The notes beneath the pieces were generated by a model. It was not told the origin of the DNA and searched no databases. It worked only from the letters and a program-made list of their open reading frames with translations. A stretch of DNA of 14,212 bases from contig URPI01000040.1 in assembly GCA_900549705.1 (NCBI GenBank), positions 1 through 14,212 of the forward strand, read 5' to 3'. The stretch is from an uncultured Eubacteriales bacterium. Lineage in GTDB: Bacteria > Bacillota > Clostridia > Oscillospirales > Oscillospiraceae. This document shows, in pieces, positions 6,281-14,196 of the stretch (position 1 is the stretch's first letter; each line of letters opens with the position of its first letter). A program made the translations under genes and the position numbers.

Positions 6281-7576
6281 TCATTCCTCTTTCCTTTTCA
6301 GGGGGAAGAGCATATTGACCGAGAAGGTGCCGCTTTGGGCACGGAAGGAGACGGCGCCGCCGTATTTGCTGACGATGGCTGCCACGCTCTTGGTGCCGAA
6401 GCCGTGATACCGGGGGTCGCCGGAGGTGACGGGGCGGCCATTTTCCATGGTGATTGTTCCTTCATAGAAGTTGCGGGTGCTGATGGACAACAGCTCATCG
6501 TGGCGGCGGATGGACAGGTCGATGGTGCGCAGGCTGGCATCCAACGCCTTCACGGCGTTGATGGAGTTTTCCAAGAGATTCCCGAACAGAGAATAGATGT
6601 CGGAATCCTCCATGAAGCTTAACGCGCTGCCATCGGCAATGCAGTTGACGGTAATGCCGCTCTCCTGGCAGGCCATGCTCTTTTCTGTGAGAATCACGTC
6701 CAGCGCCCGGGAGCCGGTCTGGAACATGGAATCATAGATGTGAATGGCCTGCTCCATTTCTTTCAGGGCATTGGCATCCACCTTGGCGCTGCTGCCGATG
6801 GAGCGAATCTGGTGGCGCATATCGTGGCACTTCCGGTTAATCTGGTCGATGGTGTCGCTGGAGATGCGGTATTGCTCTTGATCCTTCATCCACATCTGGG
6901 TGATGATTTCCATTTCGTGTTCCAGGTTGTGGCGCAGCATGATGTTAAACTGCATGGTCAGAATGCAGACGGTGGAGACAACCAGCAAAATGGAGTCGCA
7001 CAGCATATACAGCCAGTCGCCGCTGGCACGCCATTGCCACCGCATCCAGTAGCAAATGACGATTTCAACGGCTACCACCACACAGGAAAGCGCCAGCAGA
7101 TGGCTTTGCCGCAGGTCAAAATTCTGCCCTCGCTGCAAATGGCGGCCATAAGTCATATAGTATACCAGATAGATGATTGCAGTGACGAGAAACAAAACAG
7201 TGTCCACCGACAGGGAGGCAGGGAAAAGGGCGTGGACACATTCCCGCACCATCGACCCTAAGAATTGAACGCCGTAGCCCGCCAGGGTGCAGAACAGCGC
7301 TTCACTGCTGCTGATTTCAAAGCAGGAATAGCCCATCAGCCACATAAAAAACAGGGCGTTGGAATAGATAAGCGCATTGCGCTCATGGTTGGGGTACATG
7401 GCGCATTCCATATAGAGCATGGAGCTTACCGCAACGGCTACAATCAGGAAAAAGCGCACCGGCATCCAGCGCCGCCGCTTCTGCTGGACAAGGAACAGCA
7501 GCGTGGCGGTAATCAGGTAGAAGTAAAACTCTCCGGTGAATGCCAGCCCAGCCTGCAGCGTCATGTATAGCTTCAT
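6281..7576 (-). CDS. HK2: AgrC/ComD-like GHKL sensor histidine kinase
   Basis: A 431-residue membrane sensor kinase. About six or seven hydrophobic segments span residues 8-212. A helical linker follows (about 213-250), then the phosphoacceptor H251 in NRKC-HDMRHQIR, and a GHKL ATP-binding domain (about 305-431) with N box N333/N337 and glycine box HGFG (391-394). This is the HPK10-type layout of peptide-sensing AgrC and ComD. The start is ATG at 7576, overlapping the RR2 stop as ATGA, with GGGAGG 6 bases upstream; longer in-frame starts would run back inside RR2. It should phosphorylate RR2. No agrB/agrD-like pheromone genes are visible in the window, so the ligand is unknown. HK1 is its paralogue. 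Confidence 0.9.
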   Translation of the reverse strand: MKLYMTLQAGLAFTGEFYFYLITATLLFLVQQKRRRWMPVRFFLIVAVAVSSMLYMECAMYPNHERNALIYSNALFFMWLMGYSCFEISSSEALFCTLAGYGVQFLGSMVRECVHALFPASLSVDTVLFLVTAIIYLVYYMTYGRHLQRGQNFDLRQSHLLALSCVVVAVEIVICYWMRWQWRASGDWLYMLCDSILLVVSTVCILTMQFNIMLRHNLEHEMEIITQMWMKDQEQYRISSDTIDQINRKCHDMRHQIRSIGSSAKVDANALKEMEQAIHIYDSMFQTGSRALDVILTEKSMACQESGITVNCIADGSALSFMEDSDIYSLFGNLLENSINAVKALDASLRTIDLSIRRHDELLSISTRNFYEGTITMENGRPVTSGDPRYHGFGTKSVAAIVSKYGGAVSFRAQSGTFSVNMLFPLKRKEE

Positions 7577-8280
7577 ACGCTGCCTCCCAGATAATCGTTG
7601 AGCGCCTCCATGACTGCCGTCCGCTTGGGACGGCTGATTTGCAGCTCGTCCCCATCCACCACCAGGGTGTTGCCCCGAATGGCGCGGACGTAGGCCAGGT
7701 TCACCAGATAGCACCGGTTGCAGCGGATGAACTGGGTCTTGTCCAGCTTTTCCTCCACATCCTTGAGCTTGCCATAAGTATTCAGGTTACCCTCGGTGGT
7801 GTGGTACACCAGGTAATGGTCGGTGACCTCTACATATTTAATCCGGGTGGAGGCAATGCGGTAAACGCCATCGGACATATTGATCAGGAGGGTTTGGGGC
7901 TGCTCCTGGCTGCTTTTGCGCAGGGCGCGCTGAATGCGGGCACTGAACATGGGGTAGGAAACGGGCTTGAGCAAAAAGTCCATGGCTTCCACCTCATATC
8001 CCCGGATGGCGTAGCGCGCCATGCTGGTGATAAAGATAAGTGCCACCGAGGAATCCAGCCGCCGCAGCCGGGCGGCGGTGTCCATTCCGTTCAGGACGGG
8101 CAAATTGATGTCCATCAGCACCAGGTCATAAATGGGTTGGTAATCTCGCAGAAAAGTTTCTCCTTTGGGAAACCACTTTACGTCAATATTCACGGAATTT
8201 TCTGCGCAGAAGCGTTTGCAGTACTCCTGAATCAGTTCAGCCTCCGCCGGGCTGTCTTCGATCAAAGCGATTAAGTGCAT
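7573..8280 (-). CDS. RR2: canonical LytTR-family response regulator
   Basis: A 235-residue regulator: receiver domain about 1-120 with acidic pocket E8/D9, phosphoacceptor D57 (LMDINLP), T85 and K105, all in the expected places. A LytTR DNA-binding domain follows (about 133-235, RCNRCYLVN and LQISRPKR). I chose ATG at 8280 because it lines up residue for residue with RR1 and has AAGGA upstream, though at long spacing (11 bases); an in-frame ATG at 8310 is possible but would add ten unaligned residues. It is followed with a 4-base overlap by HK2, forming a normal two-component operon. It is divergent from the GH3 genes, whose promoter carries LytTR-like direct repeats, so it probably controls them. 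Confidence 0.92.
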   Translation of the reverse strand: MHLIALIEDSPAEAELIQEYCKRFCAENSVNIDVKWFPKGETFLRDYQPIYDLVLMDINLPVLNGMDTAARLRRLDSSVALIFITSMARYAIRGYEVEAMDFLLKPVSYPMFSARIQRALRKSSQEQPQTLLINMSDGVYRIASTRIKYVEVTDHYLVYHTTEGNLNTYGKLKDVEEKLDKTQFIRCNRCYLVNLAYVRAIRGNTLVVDGDELQISRPKRTAVMEALNDYLGGSV

Positions 8281-8325
8281 TATATTGTCAGTCCTTCCAT
8301 AAAAGAGCATATCTTACCATTAAAC

Positions 8326-8355
8326 AGTATAGCATATTGATTGCGGTTTTGTTTA
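8326..8355 (-). promoter_or_regulatory. Promoter of RR2-HK2
   Basis: Minus strand: TATACT (8326-8331) preceded by TGC (extended -10) and TAAACA (8350-8355) as -35 at 18-base spacing. The -35 box overlaps the distal LytTR-like repeat (8354-8364), so a bound regulator could also affect its own promoter. Confidence 0.6.
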
Positions 8356-8384
8356 CAATTCACGAAATGAAAATACAATTCGCG
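8354..8384 (+). promoter_or_regulatory. Candidate LytTR regulator binding site (direct repeats)
   Basis: Two near-identical 11-mers, TACAATTCACG (8354-8364) and TACAATTCGCG (8374-8384), stand 20 bp apart, about two helical turns. LytTR proteins (AgrA, ComE) bind pairs of 9-bp direct repeats with similar spacing, and the pneumococcal ComE box as I recall it (aCAnTTcaG) closely resembles ACAATTCAC. The proximal copy ends about 9 bases before the -35 box of the GH3 promoter. The most likely ligand is the divergently encoded RR2, possibly also RR1. Confidence 0.6.
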
Positions 8385-8392
8385 TAAAAAAG

Positions 8393-8421
8393 CTGACAGC
8401 TTGACGAAGCTGCGATATGAT
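8393..8421 (+). promoter_or_regulatory. Promoter of the GH3 genes
   Basis: CTGACA (8393-8398) and TATGAT (8416-8421), each five of six matches to consensus, are separated by exactly 17 bases. The spacer contains most of a palindrome, CAGCTT-GACG-AAGCTG (8397-8412), which could be an operator. Transcription should start near 8428, leaving a leader of about 50 bases before the ribosome binding site AAAGGAG and the ATG at 8481. Confidence 0.7.
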
Positions 8422-8480
8422 AATTCCGCAAGCACGGGTTGTCCCCCTGCAAAAGCGAAATTTGAAAGGAGAAAACACGA

Positions 8481-10925
8481 ATGAAAAGAACAAACAGAGT
8501 GCTCTCCGCGATGCTGGCTGCCGCCATGGTTCTCTCTGCCGGTGTGCAGGGTGTCAAGGCTGACGGCGCAAAGTGGACCGAAACCGAGACTGCCGACGGC
8601 TGGATGCTGGTCACCAATGAGGGCGGCAAGACCCTGGGTTACTCCAAGACTTCCGGTGTCAAGCTGCTGGAGGTTGACGGCTTTGCTTTTAAGGACCTGG
8701 ACAAGGATGGCGAGCTGGATGTCTACGAAGACTGGCGTGAAAGCTACGAAACCCGTGCCCATGACCTGGTCAACCAGATGAGCGGCGAAGAAATTGCTCC
8801 TTACCTGACTCACGGCGGTTGGGGCACCTTCACCGATGACCGCGATACCTTCCGCAGCACCGAGACCAACGCCAAGGGTATGGAATATATCATGGGCGGC
8901 GGCCGCGGCGGCGTTACCCGCAACCTGGGCAGCAACCAGGAAGCCAATGTCAAGCACGCCAAGTGGGTTAACTTGATTCAGGAGCTGTGTGAGGAGCTGC
9001 CCTATGGCTTGCCCGCCATGGTCTCCATCGACCCCAATGGTCAGTCCGGCATTGTGCAGACCCTGTCCCTGGCTTCCACCTTTGACCCTGAGCTGGCTGT
9101 GGCAGTCGGCAAGGAGTATTCCAAGCAGTACCGTGCAGCCGGTGTCACCATGATGCTGGGACCCCAGGTTGACGTTGCTTCCTCTCCTCTGATGCAGCGC
9201 GGCGGCGGCACCTACGGTGAAGACCCCGCTCTGTCCCGCGACATTGCCGAGGGCTTCGTTTCCGGTATGCAGTCCACTTGGGCCGAGGACGGCACCGACC
9301 TGGGCTGGGGCGAAGATTCCGTGATGACCATCATGAAGCACTGGGTTGGCGCTGGCGCTCAGGAAGGCGGTCGTGATGACCACTCCTCCGAGTTCTCTGT
9401 TTACCCCGGCCACAACTTTGAAGCACAGCTGATTCCCTTTGTGGACGGCGCTTTCAAGCTGACCCACAGCGTCACCGGTGTTGCCGGCGGCGTGATGATG
9501 AACTACTCCGTCAATGCCGACCTGGTGAACAAGCTCTACTATGAGGGCGAAGACTATTACGGCGGCGCTTTCTCCTCCTACAAGTACGACCTGCTGAAGG
9601 AAGCCGGCTGGGATGGCTACATCATCTCCGACTGGGTTCCCGTCTCCGGCGGCAACGGCTCCTGGGGCTGGAAGGATTACACCACTCCCGAGCGTGCCGA
9701 GCGCCTGATTGAGCTGGGCATGAACCAGATGGGCGGCTTCAACGGCGTCGATGAGATGGTTGAAGGCTGGGAGCTGCTGGCGGAAGACCACGGCGAAGAA
9801 GAAGCCCTGGAGCTGATGCGTACCTGCGCTTACAAGAACGTCATCGCTTCCATGCGTCTGGGTCTGTTCGATAACCCCTACTGCTCCACCGAGAAGGTGA
9901 TGGAGACCAACTGCACTGCTGAGTCCCTGGCCTACGGCATTGAGACCCAGAAGAAGGCCATGGTTCTGCTGAAGAACGACGGCACCATCAAGGACAACAC
10001 CGCTTCCGAGGAGAAGCTGACCGTTTACGTTCCCGCTGTGTTCACTGCTGGCGCTACCAATTCCTGGAGCGGCAAGTACACGCCTGCTTCCGCAAAGCCC
10101 GGCATGAGCTTGGCCGCTCTGGAAAAGTACTACAACGTCATCACCGATACCATCGGTGCGCCTACCGGCACCGCCCCCGACGGCACTGCCGAATTGCAGC
10201 TCAGCGACATTACCGCTCCCTCTGCGGAGGAGCTGGCGAAGGTTGACCTGGTTATCGTGCCCATGACTGGCCCCTACACCGCTTCCACTGTTGATGCCAA
10301 TTACGATGAGAGCAATGATGAGGAGTACGGTATGTACACTGCTCCCAGCCTCCAGTACAAGCCCTACACCGCAGCCGGTGCCCGCAACCCCTCCATCGGC
10401 GGCGAGGTGAAGATTGTCACCTTCAGCGATGGCTACACCATGCAGACCTCCTCCCGCAAGCAGAACCTGTCCTACTGGAACAAGACCGCAGGCAATGATG
10501 CCAATATCTCCCACCTGGAGAAGCTGGAAGCCATCAAGGCAATGAACCTGGAAGCTCCCATTGTGGTTGTGATGTCTGCCAACAAGTCCGGCGCGATGGT
10601 CTGGAGCGAGGTCGAGCCTCTGGCCGACGTTGTCTTCTACCGCTATGGCAGTGTTTCCGACGATGCAGCTGTTGAGCTGATTGCCGGTAAGGTGGAGCCC
10701 TCCGCCCTGCTGTGCCAGCAGCAGCCCGCTTCCATGAAGGCCGTTGAGCAGGAGATGGAAGACGTGTCCAGAGACCTGGAGTGCTATGTGGATGCCAACG
10801 GCAACACCTATGACTTCGCTTACGGTCTGAACTGGTCCGGTGTCATCAATGACGAGCGTGTTGCTACTTACTCCGCTGCACCTCTGACCAACGTTGAGAA
10901 TATGCAGTTCCACTACGCTCAGTAA
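8481..10925 (+). CDS. Secreted GH3 beta-glycosidase-like enzyme
   Basis: An 814-residue GH3 protein in the usual domain order. A Sec signal peptide covers about residues 1-27 (MKRTNR, hydrophobic core, likely cleavage after VKA). A predicted EF-hand-like calcium loop follows at 72-83 (D72, D74, D76, G77, D80, E83), a feature I know from other secreted GH3 proteins. The TIM barrel (about 90-470) has D184, K286-H287, a GEDP motif and the predicted nucleophile D384 in IISDW. The second, alpha/beta sandwich domain starts near 490 (KKAMVLLKNDG). There is no clear fibronectin-III domain and no cell-wall anchor; it ends soon after a FAYGLNWSG motif. It is the first gene downstream of the putative LytTR-controlled promoter. 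A beta-glucosidase or beta-xylosidase role is plausible; the exact substrate cannot be read from sequence. Confidence 0.92.
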   Translation: MKRTNRVLSAMLAAAMVLSAGVQGVKADGAKWTETETADGWMLVTNEGGKTLGYSKTSGVKLLEVDGFAFKDLDKDGELDVYEDWRESYETRAHDLVNQMSGEEIAPYLTHGGWGTFTDDRDTFRSTETNAKGMEYIMGGGRGGVTRNLGSNQEANVKHAKWVNLIQELCEELPYGLPAMVSIDPNGQSGIVQTLSLASTFDPELAVAVGKEYSKQYRAAGVTMMLGPQVDVASSPLMQRGGGTYGEDPALSRDIAEGFVSGMQSTWAEDGTDLGWGEDSVMTIMKHWVGAGAQEGGRDDHSSEFSVYPGHNFEAQLIPFVDGAFKLTHSVTGVAGGVMMNYSVNADLVNKLYYEGEDYYGGAFSSYKYDLLKEAGWDGYIISDWVPVSGGNGSWGWKDYTTPERAERLIELGMNQMGGFNGVDEMVEGWELLAEDHGEEEALELMRTCAYKNVIASMRLGLFDNPYCSTEKVMETNCTAESLAYGIETQKKAMVLLKNDGTIKDNTASEEKLTVYVPAVFTAGATNSWSGKYTPASAKPGMSLAALEKYYNVITDTIGAPTGTAPDGTAELQLSDITAPSAEELAKVDLVIVPMTGPYTASTVDANYDESNDEEYGMYTAPSLQYKPYTAAGARNPSIGGEVKIVTFSDGYTMQTSSRKQNLSYWNKTAGNDANISHLEKLEAIKAMNLEAPIVVVMSANKSGAMVWSEVEPLADVVFYRYGSVSDDAAVELIAGKVEPSALLCQQQPASMKAVEQEMEDVSRDLECYVDANGNTYDFAYGLNWSGVINDERVATYSAAPLTNVENMQFHYAQ

Positions 10926-10949
10926 TTAGCATTCATTCTTTTCCCCCTT

Positions 10950-10982
10950 TGCGGAGAGCAGAGCGTGTCTCTGCTCTCCGCA
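10950..10982 (+). promoter_or_regulatory. Hairpin between the two GH3 genes
   Basis: A perfect 14-bp stem (10950-10963 with 10969-10982) with a 5-base loop, in the 94-bp gap between the two GH3 genes. It is not followed by a T-run, so it is more likely a partial terminator, an mRNA-stabilising structure or a processing site that lets the secreted enzyme be made in excess of the membrane-bound one. Confidence 0.6.
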
Positions 10983-11019
10983 TTCCATCTTTCCGACTAC
11001 TTGATTTGAGGATAAAATC

Positions 11020-14000
11020 ATGATTCAACTGATTATTGATTTGGTAACCCCTCTGCTGGTGAACTTCGGTGCCAGTGCAGCGGACGTTGCCAGCTATTTA
11101 ACCTCCCTGAGCACTTATATTTATGTGATTCTGGGTTCCCTGCTTGCCATGATTGTGGTGATGGTTGTTGCCCATTGCGCCAAGAAGGGCAATCGCCATG
11201 TGATCCGCTGGACTGCCGCCATTGCCTGGGTGCTGGTGGTGCTGCTGGTGGTCAACCTCATTTGCTATGGCCCCATGAACTCCATTGTGTCCGGCTTTCT
11301 GAATGCCTCCAAGGCAGAGATGTCCGACGACGTGGTGGGCAACTCCAAAGAGGTCATCGCCAAGGTGGGTGACGAGGGCATGGTTCTGGTGAAGAACAAC
11401 GGCCTGCTCCCCCTGGCGGCGGAGGACAACAAGCTCAATGTGTTTGGCTGGGCTTCCGTGTACCCCGTCTATGCCGGTACAGGCTCCGGCAATGCCGGTG
11501 ATGCCATGCAGCCCACCAGTATGCTGCTGTCCCTGCGGGATGCCGGATTTGAGATGAACGACGACCTGACAAAGCTTTACCTGGAATACTGCAAGGAGCG
11601 TCCCACCATTTCCATGAACAGCCAGGATTGGACGCTGCCCGAACCCACCCGCGCCGCTTACACCGATGAAATGCTCAGCACCGCCACCGCCTTCTCCGAC
11701 ACCGCCGTGGTGGTCATTGGCCGCAGCGGCGGCGAGAACGCCGACCTGCCCACCGACATGAACGCCGTCATCCACGGCACCTATGACGTGGCAAAGACCG
11801 ATGTGGTGGACACCAAGTTCAAAGGGAACTACGGCTACACCGCCGGTACCTACAAAAACAATGGCGACTATGACGACTTCGAGCCGGGCGAGCACTATCT
11901 GGAGCTGTCCCGCACCGAGGAAGACCTAGTTGACATGGTTTGCTCCCATTTTAAAGATGTTATCGTAATTGTCAATGCCAATAATGCCATGGAGCTGGAT
12001 TGGGTTGATAAATATGACAACATCGGAGCTGTCCTGCTGGTTCCCGGCACTGGCACCACCGGCATGACCGCCCTTGGTAAGATTCTGAACGGTACGGTCA
12101 ACCCCTCCGGCAAGACCGTGGATACCTATCTGAAAGACCTGACCAAAGCTCCTACTTACAACCACTCCGGCAACTCCGGCAATCACATCTACACCGAAAC
12201 CGGCGACCTCATCAAAAAGGTTGGCCGGAATGATCTGAGCTTCCAGGGCGTGTTCTCCTTCACCGATTATGTGGAGGGCATCTACATGGGCTACAAGTTC
12301 TATGAGACCGCCGCAGAGGAGGGGCTGATTGATTATAACGAGTATGTCCAGTATCCCTTCGGCTACGGCTTGAGCTACACCAGCTTTACCCAGGAAATCA
12401 CCGGCTTCAAGCAGAATGATGACTCCCTCACCGTGGAAGTCACCGTGAAGAACACCGGCGATGTGGAGGGCAAGGATGTCGTGGAGCTGTACTTCACGCC
12501 TCCTTACACCAACGGCGGCATTGAAAAGGCCTCTGTCAATCTGGTGGACTTTGAAAAGACCGATATGCTGAAGCCCGGCGCTTCCCAGAAGATTACCATT
12601 ACCGTTCCCCTGGAGGATTTGGCCTCCTATGATTCCACCTGCCTGAAAACCGCCAGCGGCGGCTACATCCTGGAGGCGGGCACTTACAATATCTCCATCC
12701 GTTCTGATTCCCACACCGTCCTGGATTCCAAGGACTTTGAAATCAGCGCTGACGTGGATTACAGTGAAGGCGGTCGTCCCTCCGATAAAGTTGCAGCAAC
12801 CAACCGCTTTGACTATGTGGATGCCGGAATGCAGTATCTGTCCCGGAAGGACGGCTTTGCCAATTACGAAACCGTGACCGCCGTCCATACGGATTTTGCC
12901 ATGACCAAGGAAACCTCCAAGGCAATCGAAGCAATCTCCGTTGCCAGGTATAAGCCTGCCAAGCACGATAACCCCGACGATGTGATGCCTACCCTGGGCG
13001 CAAACAACGGCCTGAAGCTGGCGGATCTCACCGGCAAGAGCTACGATGACCCCCTGTGGGAGCAGCTGCTTGACCAGCTGAGCCTGGAGGATATGGTAAA
13101 GCTCATCAACGAGGGCGGCTGGAAGACCGCGGCCATTTCCTCCGTTGGTAAGGTTGCTACCTCTGACTGCGACGGCCCTGCCGGCCTATCCAACTATGTG
13201 ACCCACACCATGGGCACCCAGTTCCCCACCGAGGTGATGATGGCACAGACCTGGAACAAGGAGCTGGCCGAGGAAATCGGCTCTGCCATGGGTCAGGAAT
13301 TCGCCAACGCCAAGAACTATGGCTGGTACGGCCCTGCCATGAACCTGCACCGCACTGCCTTCTCCGGACGTAACTTCGAGTATTATTCCGAGGACGGCGT
13401 GCTGTCCGGCAAGTTCGCTTCCGCCGAGGTCAACGGCGCTGCTCAGTGGGGCGTGTACGCCTTCATTAAGCACTTTGCCGCCAACGACCAGGAGACCAAC
13501 CGCTGCGCCTTCCTGCTGACCTATATGAGCGAGCAGAACTTCCGGGAGAACGTGCTGAAGCCCTTTGAGATTGTGGTCAAGAACTTTGACTATGATCACT
13601 ATGTGCTGGGCGTGATGACCTCCTACAACTGGCTGGGCACCGTTCCCGTCATCAGCAACCGTGACCTGCTGACCGATGTGCTCCGGGGTGAATGGGGCTT
13701 TGTCGGCACGGTGATTTCCGACTATAACGGTTCCTATGGCTATCAGCTTTCCGATGCTGCCGTCCGTGCCGGAAACGACCTGATGCTGGGCTACGGCATG
13801 GCAGAAAGCAACAAGTTTGAGGACACCGGTGCCGCAACCCTGGTGCTGGCAATGCGCCAGGCCTGCAAGAATATCCTCTACACCGTGGGCAACAGCGGCT
13901 ATTATGTTGACCCCACTGCCATTGTGGAGGAGGAGGGCATGGACAACATGACCCGACTCTTTACTACCATCAATGTCAGCGTTTGCGCTGCTGCCGCTGT

Positions 14001-14067
14001 AATTGAGCTGGCTGTGGTTGTCCGCTGGCTGCTGAAAAAGAAAAAGGCTGCGAAGAAGGCCGCATAA
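11020..14067 (+). CDS. Membrane-tethered GH3 enzyme with reversed domain order
   Basis: A 1015-residue GH3 protein whose domains are swapped. Two N-terminal membrane helices (about 31-53 and 63-84) flank a basic loop. The alpha/beta sandwich domain comes next (about 105-450, starting GMVLVKNNGLLPL and ending FGYGLSYTSF), followed by a fibronectin-III-like domain (about 455-590). The TIM barrel lies last (about 660-950), with D718 in SDCDGPAG, K817-H818 in IKHFAANDQE and predicted nucleophile D901 in VISDYNG. A C-terminal helix (about 973-1003) is followed by a lysine-rich tail. By the positive-inside rule the loop and tail are cytoplasmic, so the enzyme is outside, held at both ends. Reversed GH3 order is known from Ruminococcus albus and Butyrivibrio beta-glucosidases. 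The start has GAGGA 7 bases upstream. It probably shares a transcript with the secreted GH3. Confidence 0.92.
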   Translation: MIQLIIDLVTPLLVNFGASAADVASYLTSLSTYIYVILGSLLAMIVVMVVAHCAKKGNRHVIRWTAAIAWVLVVLLVVNLICYGPMNSIVSGFLNASKAEMSDDVVGNSKEVIAKVGDEGMVLVKNNGLLPLAAEDNKLNVFGWASVYPVYAGTGSGNAGDAMQPTSMLLSLRDAGFEMNDDLTKLYLEYCKERPTISMNSQDWTLPEPTRAAYTDEMLSTATAFSDTAVVVIGRSGGENADLPTDMNAVIHGTYDVAKTDVVDTKFKGNYGYTAGTYKNNGDYDDFEPGEHYLELSRTEEDLVDMVCSHFKDVIVIVNANNAMELDWVDKYDNIGAVLLVPGTGTTGMTALGKILNGTVNPSGKTVDTYLKDLTKAPTYNHSGNSGNHIYTETGDLIKKVGRNDLSFQGVFSFTDYVEGIYMGYKFYETAAEEGLIDYNEYVQYPFGYGLSYTSFTQEITGFKQNDDSLTVEVTVKNTGDVEGKDVVELYFTPPYTNGGIEKASVNLVDFEKTDMLKPGASQKITITVPLEDLASYDSTCLKTASGGYILEAGTYNISIRSDSHTVLDSKDFEISADVDYSEGGRPSDKVAATNRFDYVDAGMQYLSRKDGFANYETVTAVHTDFAMTKETSKAIEAISVARYKPAKHDNPDDVMPTLGANNGLKLADLTGKSYDDPLWEQLLDQLSLEDMVKLINEGGWKTAAISSVGKVATSDCDGPAGLSNYVTHTMGTQFPTEVMMAQTWNKELAEEIGSAMGQEFANAKNYGWYGPAMNLHRTAFSGRNFEYYSEDGVLSGKFASAEVNGAAQWGVYAFIKHFAANDQETNRCAFLLTYMSEQNFRENVLKPFEIVVKNFDYDHYVLGVMTSYNWLGTVPVISNRDLLTDVLRGEWGFVGTVISDYNGSYGYQLSDAAVRAGNDLMLGYGMAESNKFEDTGAATLVLAMRQACKNILYTVGNSGYYVDPTAIVEEEGMDNMTRLFTTINVSVCAAAAVIELAVVVRWLLKKKKAAKKAA

Positions 14068-14081
14068 TCTCCCCATTTCAG

Positions 14082-14113
14082 AATGCCTCCCCGAAACTCC
14101 GGGGAGGCATTTT
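14082..14113 (+). terminator. Intrinsic terminator of the GH3 genes
   Basis: A perfect 12-bp stem, AATGCCTCCCCG (14082-14093) with its complement at 14100-14111, a 6-base loop, then a short T-run. It lies 14 bases after the stop codon of the second GH3 gene. Confidence 0.85.
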
Positions 14114-14114
14114 G

Positions 14115-14151
14115 CAGGTGCGCACCTGTAGGGGCGGATAGCATCCGCCCG
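14115..14151. repeat. Palindrome plus short hairpin repeat unit, copy 2
   Basis: A perfect 14-bp palindrome, CAGGTGCGCACCTG (14115-14128), runs into a 25-bp hairpin unit (14127-14151) identical to 3835-3859. The remaining bases, 14152-14197, show no gene. Confidence 0.75.
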
Positions 14152-14196
14152 TAACATAAGGATTTTCGCGAGTACCCGGATGAACGCACCCGCCGT

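Noticed and set aside
6281..7714. Longer HK2 start at 7714
   Set aside because: The added residues are translated from inside the RR2 LytTR coding region and look non-protein-like; the ATG at 7576 has the ATGA overlap and GGGAGG.
8280..10913. An 877-codon open frame on the minus strand opposite the secreted GH3 gene
   Set aside because: It is a shadow produced by the G/C-biased third codon positions of a clear GH3 gene; the translation is low-complexity (G, V, L, H rich) with no recognisable domain.
11926..12966. A 346-codon minus-strand open frame opposite the second GH3 gene
   Set aside because: Antisense shadow within a well-supported coding region.
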